A stretch of 64,000 nt of DNA, from assembly GCF_036588685.1 (NCBI RefSeq), contig NC_086382.1:5555001-5619000 (forward strand). The letters run 5' to 3'. Of this stretch, positions 48,410-60,500 are shown piece after piece. The stretch is from Mytilus trossulus (Eukaryota; Mollusca; Bivalvia; Mytilida; Mytilidae). The stretch's first letter is position 1; each line of letters begins with the position of its first letter. Made by a program: the position numbers and the translations under genes. The notes below the pieces were generated by a model that saw only the letters and a program-made list of their open reading frames with translations, was not told the origin of the DNA and did no database searches.

Positions 48410-50250
48410 GTTAATTCATTACATACTTTTTCCAATACATCAAAGAAAAACATAATTTTTAACCAGGTATCTAAAAGCGGAGTAGAAAAATTTATATTTT
48501 TATTCAGTAATGAAGAACTATGTCAGGTAGTTGCTAAAACCTGCTTTAATATTTTATGTAGAAGAACAATTTTTTTATTTGTATATAGCTGATGATGTAT
48601 TTTAAATCTTAGATATATATAGTTTTAAAATTGTGTAAAATATTGTATATAATTAATCATTTAATATTAGTCTCTCATAATTTAATAGAATGGCACTTGT
48701 ATATGTTTTAGTATTTAGAAGCTAATAATATTTTACTATTAGTTTTAATATACAATATGTTTTATAGATGTTATCCAATATTTCATGTTATACGCAATGT
48801 TTTATATGTATATTAGAATGTATAATGTTATTCAAGTGGTGAGACTTTAATAAACTATTGAATCTGAATCCCTCGTTTATTATACTAGCGATGTGATTTC
48901 GAGATCGAGATCAGTAGGAAACACCACCTCGACCATATTTATACAAGTGTGTAACGATCGGACAGTGTTGTATTTGGCAAAACTTTTAAGAATTTTTGGT
49001 CCTTAATGCTCTTCAACTTCGTACTTTATTTGTTTTTTTTAACATTATTTTTCTTCGAGCGTCACTGATGAGTCTTGTGTAGACGAAACTCGCGTTTGGC
49101 GTTAATAAAAAATTTCAATCCTGGTATCTATGATGAGTTTAATGAGAAATAATGTTTCATAAATTTAGAAAATTTCATTATTGTTTTTTACACAAACAAA
49201 TTTATAGTTATAGTTATGCGGCACAATATTTCATGTTAGACTCACACAATCATGAAACTAACGAGAAAGCTGATTAGTATTCGCATTGTCAGAATGTTGT
49301 AAGTTTTTTAAATCACTTCAACGTGAAATGTCGTATAAATACATGTTATAATAATATGATAACGACAGAGAAAAATATTTATTTAATTTTTTGTTGGATA
49401 TATCTTCTGTAGCTATATAGCCAAGACAGTATATTACGCAATCATGGTAATCAAAACCATGATCGTTTTTGTCTTTGAGACGATCCCTCCATTTTACCTG
49501 TTAACCGTAAATGTCATTAGTCGATGTCGAGAGGTGTTGAAAAGGTCTGATAGTAAAACCTTGATTCAAGAAAATAATTGGTATGATAAACTCTTGATTA
49601 GTTGACATATAAAAACAGAAAAGATTGATACTAAACAAACCTTTTGTTTCTTATCAGTAAATATATACATGATATAGGTGTATCGTTTACATCTCTATTC
49701 ACCTTCCTGGTTGCCACGGTCATTTGACTGCATATTTATAATTGAGATTATTTGCATGATTTTCTGTTTGCAGTCTACTTCATTGCAAAGAAATTTTATA
49801 AGGTAAAATAACCAGACTAAAAATTAAATGTGTCAGAACAACATAGATTATTTCACCGCATATAACCATGTAAACAAAGAGTCACAAATCAATAACTAAG
49901 CCATTACCCCATTCCTTACAAGCTGTGTTTCTTATCTTTTATGTCTCGGTGTCGTTGTTAGAACATTATTTTTTTACTTTTAATCTCATTTTTTCTGATC
50001 TGATGGGGACATTTGAAAAAAGGTTTTGATTCTTTTTAAGATGTTATAGACTCTTCTTACATTTTTAGATTTATCTCACTCTCAAACATTCATACAAAGA
50101 GTAAACGAGGATAAGTACTCAGATTTTTCCACTAAGACATGTACATAAAGAACTTAGAAAATCAATTCATCCAACATGTCAATTATAATATAAGTTGTTT
50201 TGATAGAGTTTTATATTGACATGTTTGAACTCTTGTTATTTCTTTTTTGA
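48410..50250. other. Intergenic, LINE tail and repeat pieces
   Basis: About 48640-48870 ends in 'ggtgagactttaataaacta' followed by TTGAATCTGAATC, which looks like the 3' tail of another LINE. 48960-49140 is a piece of the Mytilus-type repeat. From 49150 to 50250 nothing is recognised. It is the upstream region of the next gene. Confidence 0.45.
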
Positions 50251-50434
50251 TGTTGTCGTTTGAAATCATGTCATTTCAGTGCAAAAACATGTCTTCTGGG
50301 TTTATACTGCAATATATATGGTAAAGATAGTAAATGTGATTGCGGTTATAGTTCTTAAATTCGTTGTATATAACGATTTCTTCGGAAAGACTTTTAAAGT
50401 TCTGATATTTGCATTAAATGAATATTTACAGATT

Positions 50435-52129
50435 ATGGCTATGCAAGGAACTGCAGTTGTCTATTGTGATCCATGTACATACAACAAACTGACAGCGCCG
50501 GTTCAGTTCTGGTGTCTATCTTGCGAGGAGGCATTATGTAAATCATGTGCAGATAGTCACAAAGGAATGAAAGCAACAAGAAATCACAGAATACTTACGT
50601 ATGAAAAAAGCAAAGAGGTTACCTCTTTAGGTCACTTGATTTCACAGCAGTGTAAACAACACAATAAACTCCTTGACCTTTATTGTCCTACTCATGACGA
50701 ACCTGTTTGCTCCTTGTGTATTTCAAAGAATCATAGAGAGTGCAAAGATATGGTTTCAATAGACGATGTAGCAAAAAACGTTATTTCGTCCACATCGTAT
50801 TCCAATCTTCAGAGAGATATCAGTAATCATGAAGAAAATTTATTAAAGGTCAAGACAAAACGCCAGCAGAACTTAACAATCGTTGAAACCCAGGAATCAT
50901 CTATTCAGTCATCAGTAAAAGACATGAGAAAAAAAATGGATGAACATTTAGATAATTTAGAAAAAGATCTTATACAAGAATTGGCGGGAACGAAAGAAAC
51001 ATGCAAAACTACGGTCAAAATGACGTTAGCAGATTTAGAATTTAGATTATCAGTAGCTTCCGAAATGCATTTCAAAATTTCACAACTTAAAGAGATTGCC
51101 ACAGATGTTCAGTTGTTTCTTGCCATTAGAGAAATAGATAAATTGGTAAACATTGAGCAGAACTGGTTGCAAGAATCGCTCAATCAGCAAAACATGAATG
51201 AATCGTCCTTATATCTCAATATGGAACCAATGAATAACCTGCTGACTCTCAAGTCTCTTGGTTCTGTAACAATCGTAAGTAAATTCTCTGAAGTCCAAAC
51301 TGTGACGCCTACATCTGGTGAAGCACAAATGCCAATAAAACCAATAGATAAAAGAATAGAGAAAATAAAGCTTTTTGAGAAGACATGCATTAAAAGCTCC
51401 TACAAAGTCAAGGACGGTAGTCTATATTTTGGATGCCTGATAAGAAGTACTGGAGGTTTCATGCTTGTAAACTATTGCGAAGACAATCTTGAAATGTTTA
51501 ATGGAAGTGGGAAACATCAGGCGAATATTACTATACCTGGTACTCCAAGTGATATGACTGAAATATCAAACGACTGTTTTGCAATTACTTTCGGAAACGG
51601 AAAAAAAATTGAGATTGCTAGCATAAAAATTTCACAATACAAGACTATTAAAATAATTCCTACTACCGGAACCTGCTGGGGAATATCCTATTATGACAAC
51701 AAATTAGCAGTGAAGATATCGAATGAAGGGATACATTTGTATAACATAAATGGAACATTACTAAAGAAACTTGAAACTGAAGAAACACAAGGCTTATTCT
51801 ACAATGTTACTATGATGGAGAACATTTACTGTTCAAGGAGAAAAGAAAATACCGTATTCTGTTGTAACCAACAGGGTAATGTTTTATGGACTTTTCAAGA
51901 CAACCTTTTGCAAGATCCTGAAGGTATAACGACAGACAGTTATGGAAATGTATTTGTTGTTGGAGGTCAATCGAAAAATATTTTCGTAATTTCTCATGAT
52001 GGACAAGGTAGAGAATTACTGAAGATGGAACAGACACCTATTTCTGTCTACTATGATAAAGTGAACAATCAGCTCTTAGTACGGACAAATGAAAAGGTTT
52101 TCCTTTTTGATATAACTTTCGAAAAGTAG
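50435..52129 (+). CDS. B-box/TRIM-like protein with NHL-type propeller, intact
   Basis: The product is 564 residues from the chosen ATG. The open frame extends 52 codons upstream, but those codons are AT-rich and hydrophobic, and a T/A-rich tract ending ACAG directly precedes the ATG (50431), so I take 50435 as the start after a 5' intron. B-box 1 spans about 10-50 (YCDPCTYN, WCLSCEEALCKSC). B-box 2 spans about 75-110 (QQCKQHNKLLDLYCPTHD, PVCSLCISKNH). A coiled coil spans about 115-260. The C-terminal ~240 residues are NHL-like blades (NVLWTFQDNLLQDPEGITTD, GNVFVVGGQSKNIFVISHDG). There is no RING, so the protein may act as an adaptor and not as a ubiquitin ligase. Confidence 0.88.
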   Translation: MAMQGTAVVYCDPCTYNKLTAPVQFWCLSCEEALCKSCADSHKGMKATRNHRILTYEKSKEVTSLGHLISQQCKQHNKLLDLYCPTHDEPVCSLCISKNHRECKDMVSIDDVAKNVISSTSYSNLQRDISNHEENLLKVKTKRQQNLTIVETQESSIQSSVKDMRKKMDEHLDNLEKDLIQELAGTKETCKTTVKMTLADLEFRLSVASEMHFKISQLKEIATDVQLFLAIREIDKLVNIEQNWLQESLNQQNMNESSLYLNMEPMNNLLTLKSLGSVTIVSKFSEVQTVTPTSGEAQMPIKPIDKRIEKIKLFEKTCIKSSYKVKDGSLYFGCLIRSTGGFMLVNYCEDNLEMFNGSGKHQANITIPGTPSDMTEISNDCFAITFGNGKKIEIASIKISQYKTIKIIPTTGTCWGISYYDNKLAVKISNEGIHLYNINGTLLKKLETEETQGLFYNVTMMENIYCSRRKENTVFCCNQQGNVLWTFQDNLLQDPEGITTDSYGNVFVVGGQSKNIFVISHDGQGRELLKMEQTPISVYYDKVNNQLLVRTNEKVFLFDITFEK

Positions 52130-52134
52130 CTATG

Positions 52135-53080
52135 GATCTTGCTTACAAGAAAAAAGATAACTGTCTTTAATTATTTCTAATACTATTTTGTTAGTAGTTC
52201 CAGCTGTTTGAAGCCTGTGTCTGATAGATGTGTTATATCGTTCTTTTGTTTGTCTTTGCTCGGTACTTGTACATCCTGTCTAGTGTTATAATGCCATGGT
52301 AAATTTTTGTATTCATTTTTTTTTTATGGAATTTGCCTATATGCCTTTTTGTTTTTCTTCGTTGACATGTTTGTTTGTTTTTATCGTGATTAAGATTATA
52401 GCACGATGCATGTTGACAGCTGTGCCCCTATTTTTGACATTTGTACGTATTCTGTCAGTTTGTTTTGTTCGAATTACTGTTATTTGACTTTTTTTTCTCA
52501 ATCTGAAGAATTACGCCTTTTTCTACTGATTATTATAGTGTGTTCTTATGTTGTACTGTTACACCACTGTCTCAGTTTAGAGTAGGATTGGTGCCATCAA
52601 ACAATTTTAACCCCTCGATATTCTGTATGTGCCTGTTCCAAGTCAGGAGCCTGTATCAAAGAAGTTGTGGTGTGTTGCTGCATATAATATTTGTGTTTTT
52701 TTACTTAAATCAGGCTGTTAGTTGTCTTGTTTTAATCATTTTACATTTGTCATTTCGGGAGTTTTTATAGCCGACTATGTGGTATGGGTTTTATCTATTG
52801 CTGAAGGTTGTACAGTAACCTATAGTAACTGTTGTTAATTGCAGTTTGATAGTTTGTCTCTTGTTAAGAGATGTATCATTGGCGATCATAACACATCTCC
52901 TTACTTTTAAATTTGTCCATTTGTTAATCATTTGTTTTGTGGGTGTTTATGCCATCTAATTAACCATCCGAAAATTACAGACGATCATGTAACCGAATAT
53001 AAACATAAATATAGATATGTCTATAAAGATAAATAGATAGCAAACTCGTGCAATTGAAATTTTATGTGTTTCATTTCATA
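52135..53080 (+). repeat. 3' flank with an abundant mussel repeat
   Basis: About 52540-52920 contains 'tgcctgttccaagtcaggag', 'ccgactatgtggtatggg' and 'cgatcataacacatctcc'. I recall this combination as one of the most abundant Mytilus repeats. The small ORFs here (52296, 52540) come from it or from AT-rich DNA. Confidence 0.6.
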
Positions 53081-53089
53081 TAATAGGTT

Positions 53090-53350
53090 TTTAAAAAATT
53101 AGTTCATGGTCAGATTAACCATGCCAGACAGATATGTTCACCTAACAATCAATCTATGCATTAAATATAGTTGATCTTTAGCTTATAATATTTAAGAAAC
53201 CAACTTAATCATGACAACTTAACATTGACCAATTAACCATGAAAATGAGGTCAAGGTAAGATGATACCTGCCAGACAGACATTTACACCTTGCGATCCAA
53301 CCATACAACAATTATAGTTGACCAATACTCTAGTTCAGGGAAAGCTTGTT
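53090..53350 (+). repeat. AGGTCA-bearing bivalve repeat, about two units
   Basis: Units of ~130 bp contain 'accatgaaaatgaggtcaag', 'acctgccagacagaca' and 'tatagttgacc'. Further units lie at 54370-54630, 55850-55950 and 56445-56520. They are interrupted by the SINE array and by a ~490-bp unrelated insert (about 55960-56445). Confidence 0.7.
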
Positions 53351-54360
53351 TGCAACCTGAGTGAGTCAAGCATTTAATTAAAATTCATGCGAGGATATGT
53401 GAGATTTGGGTGAAATGGGTGCAAAGATATTTGGTACGTTATCATTCAACGGTCACACTACATAATTATTCTCTTTGGCTTGTGACGGGCAGATATAGAT
53501 AAACAATTTAAACCATATGATTGGCATGTAAAATGGAGCTTTTTGAAAAGTTGTTACTGGTCATAACACAAAGATGATATTGTGCATTATACAATATAAG
53601 TATTCAATAAAATATAACCATGTTATGTTTTCAATTTTGTATAAATAGTCTGATCATTAAACGTTGGAACAGTATATTTGTTCCTTTTATAACCCATAAT
53701 AAAAAAAAGTTCGATTAAAAACAAACAGCTACAGGGCGTCGTATGGAATAGACTCAAAGCAAAAAAGCCACACCCACCATTGAGCTATACAATGTCTTTA
53801 ATCGGACTGTTGTACTAGTATTTTGAACAAACAAGTGAATAGTCAAGCGCAATGTAGTACAAAACAGTTTCAACCTTTAAAATTATCTTCATATTGACCT
53901 GCATGGATATGCATTTGACTTGCAACTGGATGATTAAACAAAAAGGTTATTGATCTCCAAGTCTCGCTTACGCAAAATAAATTTCGTAAACTTGACAAGA
54001 AGAAGGATGTATGTCTTAAGATCGCCAAGTAGGCAGTTATTTCACACAGAAATCTTGAAGATCTCCTTTTTATGAAAACAAGACGACAATCATTTTTTTT
54101 TTGTCTTGGGGTACTTTTTTCTAAATAAAAATATTCTTTTTCACAATTATTATCATTTTTCATCCTATTAATGTGAACTTTCTGGCACAAAAATAAAAAT
54201 TTAGACAACAGAACTGTTCATTAAAAGTCAAACTGTATAATAATGTAAGTGAAAATTTACTTTCTGAAGATTTAAAAAAATATAAAGCATCTGTTATACT
54301 GTTTAAGATCTTATAAAATCTCATTTTAATAAATTAGATATTATTTCCCATAACTAGATT
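53350..54360. other. Non-coding stretch
   Basis: No gene or structured repeat is recognised here. The 112-residue minus-strand ORF at 53870-54208 has no visible domain. Confidence 0.4.
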
Positions 54361-54649
54361 ACTGATTATAGACCAGACTAAAAAACTAAATCTAACATTG
54401 AGCAATGAACAGTGAAAATGAGGTCAAGGGCAAATATACGTACATCATAAAATATTTCTGTAAACCAAAATTGTTGACCTCTTGCATATTGTATGAAAAA
54501 AAGGACCAAACACAAAAACTTAACTTTGACCACTGAACCATAAAAATAAGGTCACGGTCAGATGACACCTGCCAGTTGGACATATACACCTTACAATCAT
54601 TCCATCCACCAAATATGGTATACCTATTTTTTTTTATAGTATCTGATAT

Positions 54650-54722
54650 ATATATATATATATATATAGGTTTGAACGTAGTTTTCAATTTAGACTCGTT
54701 TATATATATATATATATATATA
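54650..54722. repeat. Two (TA)n microsatellites
   Basis: Alternating TA runs at about 54649-54668 and 54702-54722 are separated by 34 bases, directly left of the SINE array. Confidence 0.9.
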
Positions 54723-55782
54723 CATAAGTACGTCTGAGTCAGTGACAACCCTGTGGTCTAGTGGGACGGCTGCAGTGCAGGCGATTTGGTGTCATGATAT
54801 CACAGTAGCATGGGTTCGAATCCCGGCGAGGGAAGAACCAAAAATTTGCGAAAGCAAATTTACAGATCTAACATTGTTGGGTTGATGTTTAGACGAGTTG
54901 TATATACATTATGTACACAGCCATGTATCACCATCATTGATGGCGATCCGATGGATACATCTGTTGTAGGGTTGTCACTGACTCAGACGTACTTATGAAT
55001 ATAATTATTTTCTGTGACTGTATCTTACATTAATTTGTAGGATCCTTTACTATAGATAATTTAGCTGATCTGTAACAATAACATCTTCATGCCTTATATA
55101 TCATGTACTGTAGTACGCCGCTAGATTAAAACTGACGTGGAAAGGTAACACATGCCCACCGAAAGCTCTTTTTTGAGAGCCCAGGTGGTCGTGTGGTCTA
55201 GCGGGACGGCTGCAGTGCAGGCGATTTGGTGTCACGATATCACAGTAGCATGGGTTCGAATCCCGGCGAGGGAAGAACCAAAAATTTGCGAAAGCAAATT
55301 TACAGATCTAACATTGTTGGGTTGATGTTTAGACGAGTTGTATATACATTATGTACACAGCCATGTATCACCATCATTGATGGCGATCCGATGGATACAT
55401 CTGTTGTAGGGTTGTCACTGACTCAGACGTACTTATGAATATAATTATTTTCTGTGACTGTATCTTACATTAATTTGTAAGATCCTTTAATATAGATAAT
55501 TTAGCTGATCTGTAACAATAACATCTTCATGCCTTATATATCATGTACTGTAGTACGCCGCTAGATTAAAACTGACGTGGAAAGGTAACACATGCCCACA
55601 GAAAGCTCTTTTTTGAGAGCCCAGGTGGTCGTGTGGTCTAGCAGGACGGCTGCAGTGCAGGCGATTTGGTGTCACGATATCACAGTAGCATGGGTTCGAA
55701 TCCCGGCGAGGGAAGAACCAAAAATTTGCGGAAGCAAATTTACAGATCTAACATTGTTGGGTTGATGTTTAGACGAGTTGTA
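54723..55782 (+). repeat. tRNA-derived SINE-like unit, tandem, 440-bp period
   Basis: Each unit has a pol III type A box (TGGTCTAGYGG) and B box (GGTTCGAATCCC) about 60 bp apart in a tRNA-like head. Heads start near 54753, 55193 and 55633, exactly 440 bp apart twice. The body ends with 'actgtagtacgccgctagat' and 'gaaagctcttttttgagagc'. The third unit is cut off at 55782 by a T run. Units 1 and 2 are almost identical, so the amplification is recent. It is not a functional tRNA gene, because no cloverleaf with a paired acceptor stem is evident. Confidence 0.8.
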
Positions 55783-55959
55783 TATATATATTTTTTTTTT
55801 TTTTTTAAATAATGATTTTTAGATATATGGACTTCAGCACGAAAACTTAACCTTATTCACATGAAATGTGGTCAAGGTCAGATGAAAACTGTCTGGCGGG
55901 CATGAGATCATGCAAGGTACTCACATACTTAATATAGTTATCCTATTATTCATTATAGG

Positions 55960-57490
55960 GTGCATTTCTGTAAATCTTGACAATGGAATTTCCCATAGGA
56001 AATCCTTTTACGGCTAAAACTGTACCACTTTTGCTATGAAGTTTTGAAAAAAATCTTATCCTAAAATTGAAAGTTCATTTGCACCACAATTTTTTTCAAA
56101 GGTCAAAATATAGGGCTGTGAGGCATATTTTCAACGTTTATATGCACTGAACTTCTCAGAGTTTAAACTAACACTAATTTTCTTAACTACCCCTACCTCG
56201 AATGAAAGGTTACCACAGATTTCAATGTAAACAATATGCACGTGTTTATTTACTGGTAATATTCCCAAGTTCTGTCTCTGCGATATGGAACACAGAGAGC
56301 ATAACTGGGAACCGGTATGTAAACAAAATAAATTTTCTATGAATATTCAATTTCTCCCCAAAAGAGGCGTGTTTTCAGAAACAGCTGTATTTACAAAGTG
56401 CAACCTATAAGAAAGGAATTAACATTACAAAAAATTTTTACTTATTTTTCAATTAGCCACTAAACCATGAAAATGAGGTGGAGGACAATAGACATATGAC
56501 AGACAGCAACTTCATAACATATGTATATGATTTATGTAAACACCACACTTGTTCATCTGTTCAAAATGTTGAAACAAAATCATGCAAACATTTTTGTATC
56601 AACAAAAAACTTCTCTTGCAAAAAGATGTGCAGAAATAATAATCTCCATATCAAATTGATAAAGCCTTTAAGCTATTTTATTTATCAGATAGTAAATGAC
56701 AATGGACTGACAATTATTTGTTCTTAAATCTGATCAACAAACAACATTTATAATGAATATGAATGAACACTTCTGAATACTCCAGACAAATGCTTTTGGT
56801 CATCATTATCTATTATAGCAATTCCTTTCAATACTGAGATGAAGTGTAGTTTGAAGTTCATTGAAAATTAGTTTCTTACAAAATTAATTTTTGTTTAAAA
56901 ACAATTAATTCTGCTTCTAGTTAGTGATATATAAAATAACATATTTTAATTCCATACGAAATCTAATATGAACACTTATAATAACATTGCTTATAAAACA
57001 TATGGAGTGAATAAAAACAGTTTAAAAAAAAAAAATGTTTTTTATAATAGTTTTATTTTTACTTATTTAAATTGTTTTTAAAAGTCTCTTTCTTTGGTAT
57101 CTTGAAAAACTTGAGTGTCACTAAGGTTCAATTCAATTAAGCTACCATTTCAATAAATACAATAACGTGAGTCTAGCTTTGTGAATTTAAAGGTTTGTTT
57201 ATCCTATTGATACAATAGGAGTGGATCTAACTCATTTTAAATTATCCCCCTTGTAATTGCTTATCCATGACCTAACCGATTGGCAAAAGCTGAAGTTTAT
57301 CAACACCAAATTTGATACTTAGCTTAATTAGATACAAAAACTACAACCTGATTGTAATCTAAATGAAACAATACTTAGAAGAAACCATAAAGCTTTGAAT
57401 AGTTGTTATTCATGTCTAAAAGAACAGAAATATCTCAGGTTGTAATAATAACATATATTAATAAAAGAAAATTCATTAAGCAACAAATAA
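55960..57490. other. Insert in the AGGTCA repeat, then AT-rich DNA downstream of CDC37
   Basis: About 55960-56445 is a separate segment between parts of the AGGTCA repeat. From 56760 to 57490 the DNA is AT-rich, lies 3' of the minus-strand CDC37 gene and probably contains its 3' UTR. A TTTATT (AATAAA on the minus strand) near 57051 is one candidate polyadenylation signal. Confidence 0.4.
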
Positions 57491-57501
57491 GACAACTATA
57501 T

Positions 57502-60500
57502 TCAGTCCACTTCCTCTGTAGAGACTTGTTTTGGTTTGTCACTTTCCTTTTCACTTTCCTTATTTCCTTTTTCCTCCTCTGATTCTTTCTTTGTCTCCTG
57601 TTCTAGAGCTCCTTCATTGATTTCATCATATTCCTCTCCGTCGTCATCGCCCTGGGGACCTTGGTCTCCACCCCCTGGCACCCATAGACCTGAATCCACA
57701 CATCTTTTGATGTGGTAAGAGGCTTCTTCCTGGGGCATTTCAGCAACAACTTGTTGTAATAGAGCAATGTCTTTTTTATCGAAACAATCTTTTAAAATCT
57801 AAATAAAACAAAAAAGAATGTTTATTTGATGTGACTTGTCATTCACGTGAGAGGTTTAGCACTACAAAACCAGGTTCAAGCCACCATTTCCTACATTTGA
57901 AAATGTCTGTACCAAGTCAGGAATATCACAGTTGTTATTCATTCATATTTCATGTGTTTTCTCATTTGATTTTGCCATTTAATTAGGGACTTTCAGTTTT
58001 GAATTTTCCTCAGAGTTCAGTATTTTTGTGATTTTACTTTTTATTGATATTAATTGAATGTAGTAATTTCAATTGAGTGTAATGTTTCATTATAATTGCC
58101 ATAACAACTGCCAGCAGAGTTAAGAAAAGATCATTAAATACATATCATAAGATGAAGGGTGAAAACAGTTATCATCATTTTTTTGGTTTGTACCTACTAT
58201 TCCTTCATGCAAATTTTTATCTTTCTATTCTGATTTCTATTGTAGGCTTTTATTAGTTAAATTTCATTATTCCTTGGATTCGCGTAAAAAGAGGACAAGG
58301 TTGATATCAAAAAATAAAAACATTTTGAACCCTGAATCCTGGTTTGTGGCTTTTTCTGATGGCATATCTAATTAATGCTTATGATATCTATAAAATTGGT
58401 AACAGTAACATATCTTCGATAGTTTCTGTTTAATGTATTCACTTCTTTAGGACTCTTGATTAAGAGCTGGTTATAGACACTTCTTTTGTTCATAATAACA
58501 TGTTGCACTTTGACCCTAATACTAGGTTGTTTTAGTCATTGTCTTGATTTCTCCTGAATATAACAGTTGTTATTTATTCATTTCATGTGTTTGAGCTTTT
58601 GATTTTGCTATTCAAGTAAAAACTTTCTGATTCGAATATTCTCAAAGTTCAGTATTTTTGTTACTTTACTTTGACATATAACCAACATTTCTATTTATTT
58701 AGAAATCAAACAAAGTTCAACATGTAAGTTAAAAAGAGACCCCAATATTAGGCCTTACTTGTGGTAAAGATTCAAAGACTTCCACTGGGTCCAGTCCACC
58801 TGGTCCTAATCTTTTCTGTCTTTCTTCCTGTAAAATCATTACATTGTATTAACATTCACACATTTGGCTTATTCAATCTTCTTTCATAAAAGACATTTTA
58901 TCAGGTGGTCAATTGACCCAGAATATGACAGAATGAGAAATATTTGCAACTTATTGTTAACAAAACAACAATCAAAGAAATGTCAGATCTACTAAAAACA
59001 ATAAAATTGTTGCAACCTTCTTTATTTAAGCTAGAGGCCTGTGTCGCTCACCTGGGTCTATTTACATATTTAACAAAGAACACAGATCTAGATGGATTCA
59101 TGACAAAAATGTGTTTTTGTGATGGTAATGTGTTTGTAGATCTTACTTTACTGAACATTCTTGCTGCTTACAATTATCTCTATCTATAATGAACTTGGCC
59201 CAGTAGTTACAGTTGAAAATATTTTGTAAAAATTTACAAAATTTATGAAAATGGTTAAAAATTGACTACAAAGGGCAATAACTAACTCCTTTTGATCATG
59301 CTGACTTATTTTAAGGTCTTACTTTTCTGTACATTTTTGCTGTTAACAGTTTACTTCTATCTATATTGATATTCAAGATAATAACCAAAAGCTGCAAAAT
59401 TTTATTAAAATTACCAATTCAAAGCATCAACCCAAAAACAGGTTGCCTGAATGGTCTTAAAATTTCAGGGCTAATTTAATCCTGTCAGATTTGTTCATGA
59501 AATGCTTTGGTTTCAGCGATATGATCCAAAAACGGTCTTTTACCCTATTTACTGTTTTTAGCCATGTCGGCCGTCTTGGTTTGCATTGTCCATTTTTCAT
59601 ATTATTACCTCCAGTCAAAATCTCTTTCTTTTCTGTGCAGATTTTATTAAGTTTGTGTTTTTGTTGTTTAGTATTATTATTGGGATTGGTTGGGTTTTCT
59701 AAGTTTTTTTTTAAAGAGAGGAAAGAGCTAGGGAATAAATGGTAATTTTCATAATTTATGAATTGTTTCGACTTGGTAAAGATCTACCCTCAGAAGTTAA
59801 GTAAATGTAATATACCAGTTGTTTCAGTTCCCTGAATTTTTGTATCACTGATGTTTAATATTAATACTTTACTGTACCTCTTCATATTCCTGAATAGCTT
59901 TATCTAGTTTTTCTTTGGCTCTAATTTTAACTCTTTCTTTAAAGGCATCTAGTTCACTGTTAAATGCTTCCATATATTGTTTTTCTCCCATCTGTATTCT
60001 ACAGAGAAAAATACAAATCATGCAAACATCAGTTAATAAGATTTTTGGACAGTTTGGATGAGTTTACACATACTGCAGACCTAAAAAAACTGAATTTTTT
60101 ACCAGTAACATTAATTAGTTATTTTGTGTGCAAATAATTTTTTGACATTACCTGTGCAAAATTTGTTCGCTAAAAAATTATTTCCATTTTTTTTTTACCA
60201 ATTTGGTTATTTTTCTATATTTAAAAACTTCCAAGCTGTTTATGTTTCGAGAGACAAACAAGACAGGTGGAAATGTTGATCACATCAAAAATATATTCAT
60301 TTAATTGCCCAGTTTACAATGGAAATAATACAACACATGGTTTATTTTGTTGTCACAACACACCTGTTAAAGAATGGAGCCACACATCCTCTCGGATGGA
60401 TATCCATGGATTTTGCCAATTCTAAGATAAAGTTCAAAACAATCAGCTGATGAGCTACATGTGACATCAATTCATGTTTCTGAAAGAAAACAAAACATTG

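Noticed and set aside
50279..50434. N-terminal 52-residue extension of the third B-box protein
   Set aside because: The extra residues are hydrophobic and AT-derived, and a 3' splice site directly precedes the ATG at 50435, where similarity to the family begins.
54753..54840. Candidate tRNA gene
   Set aside because: A and B boxes are present, but there is no convincing acceptor-stem pairing or anticodon arm, and the unit is part of a 440-bp repeat. A SINE-like head is the better call.
57536..57718. Plus-strand serine/proline-rich ORF
   Set aside because: It is the antisense of the acidic C-terminal exon of CDC37.
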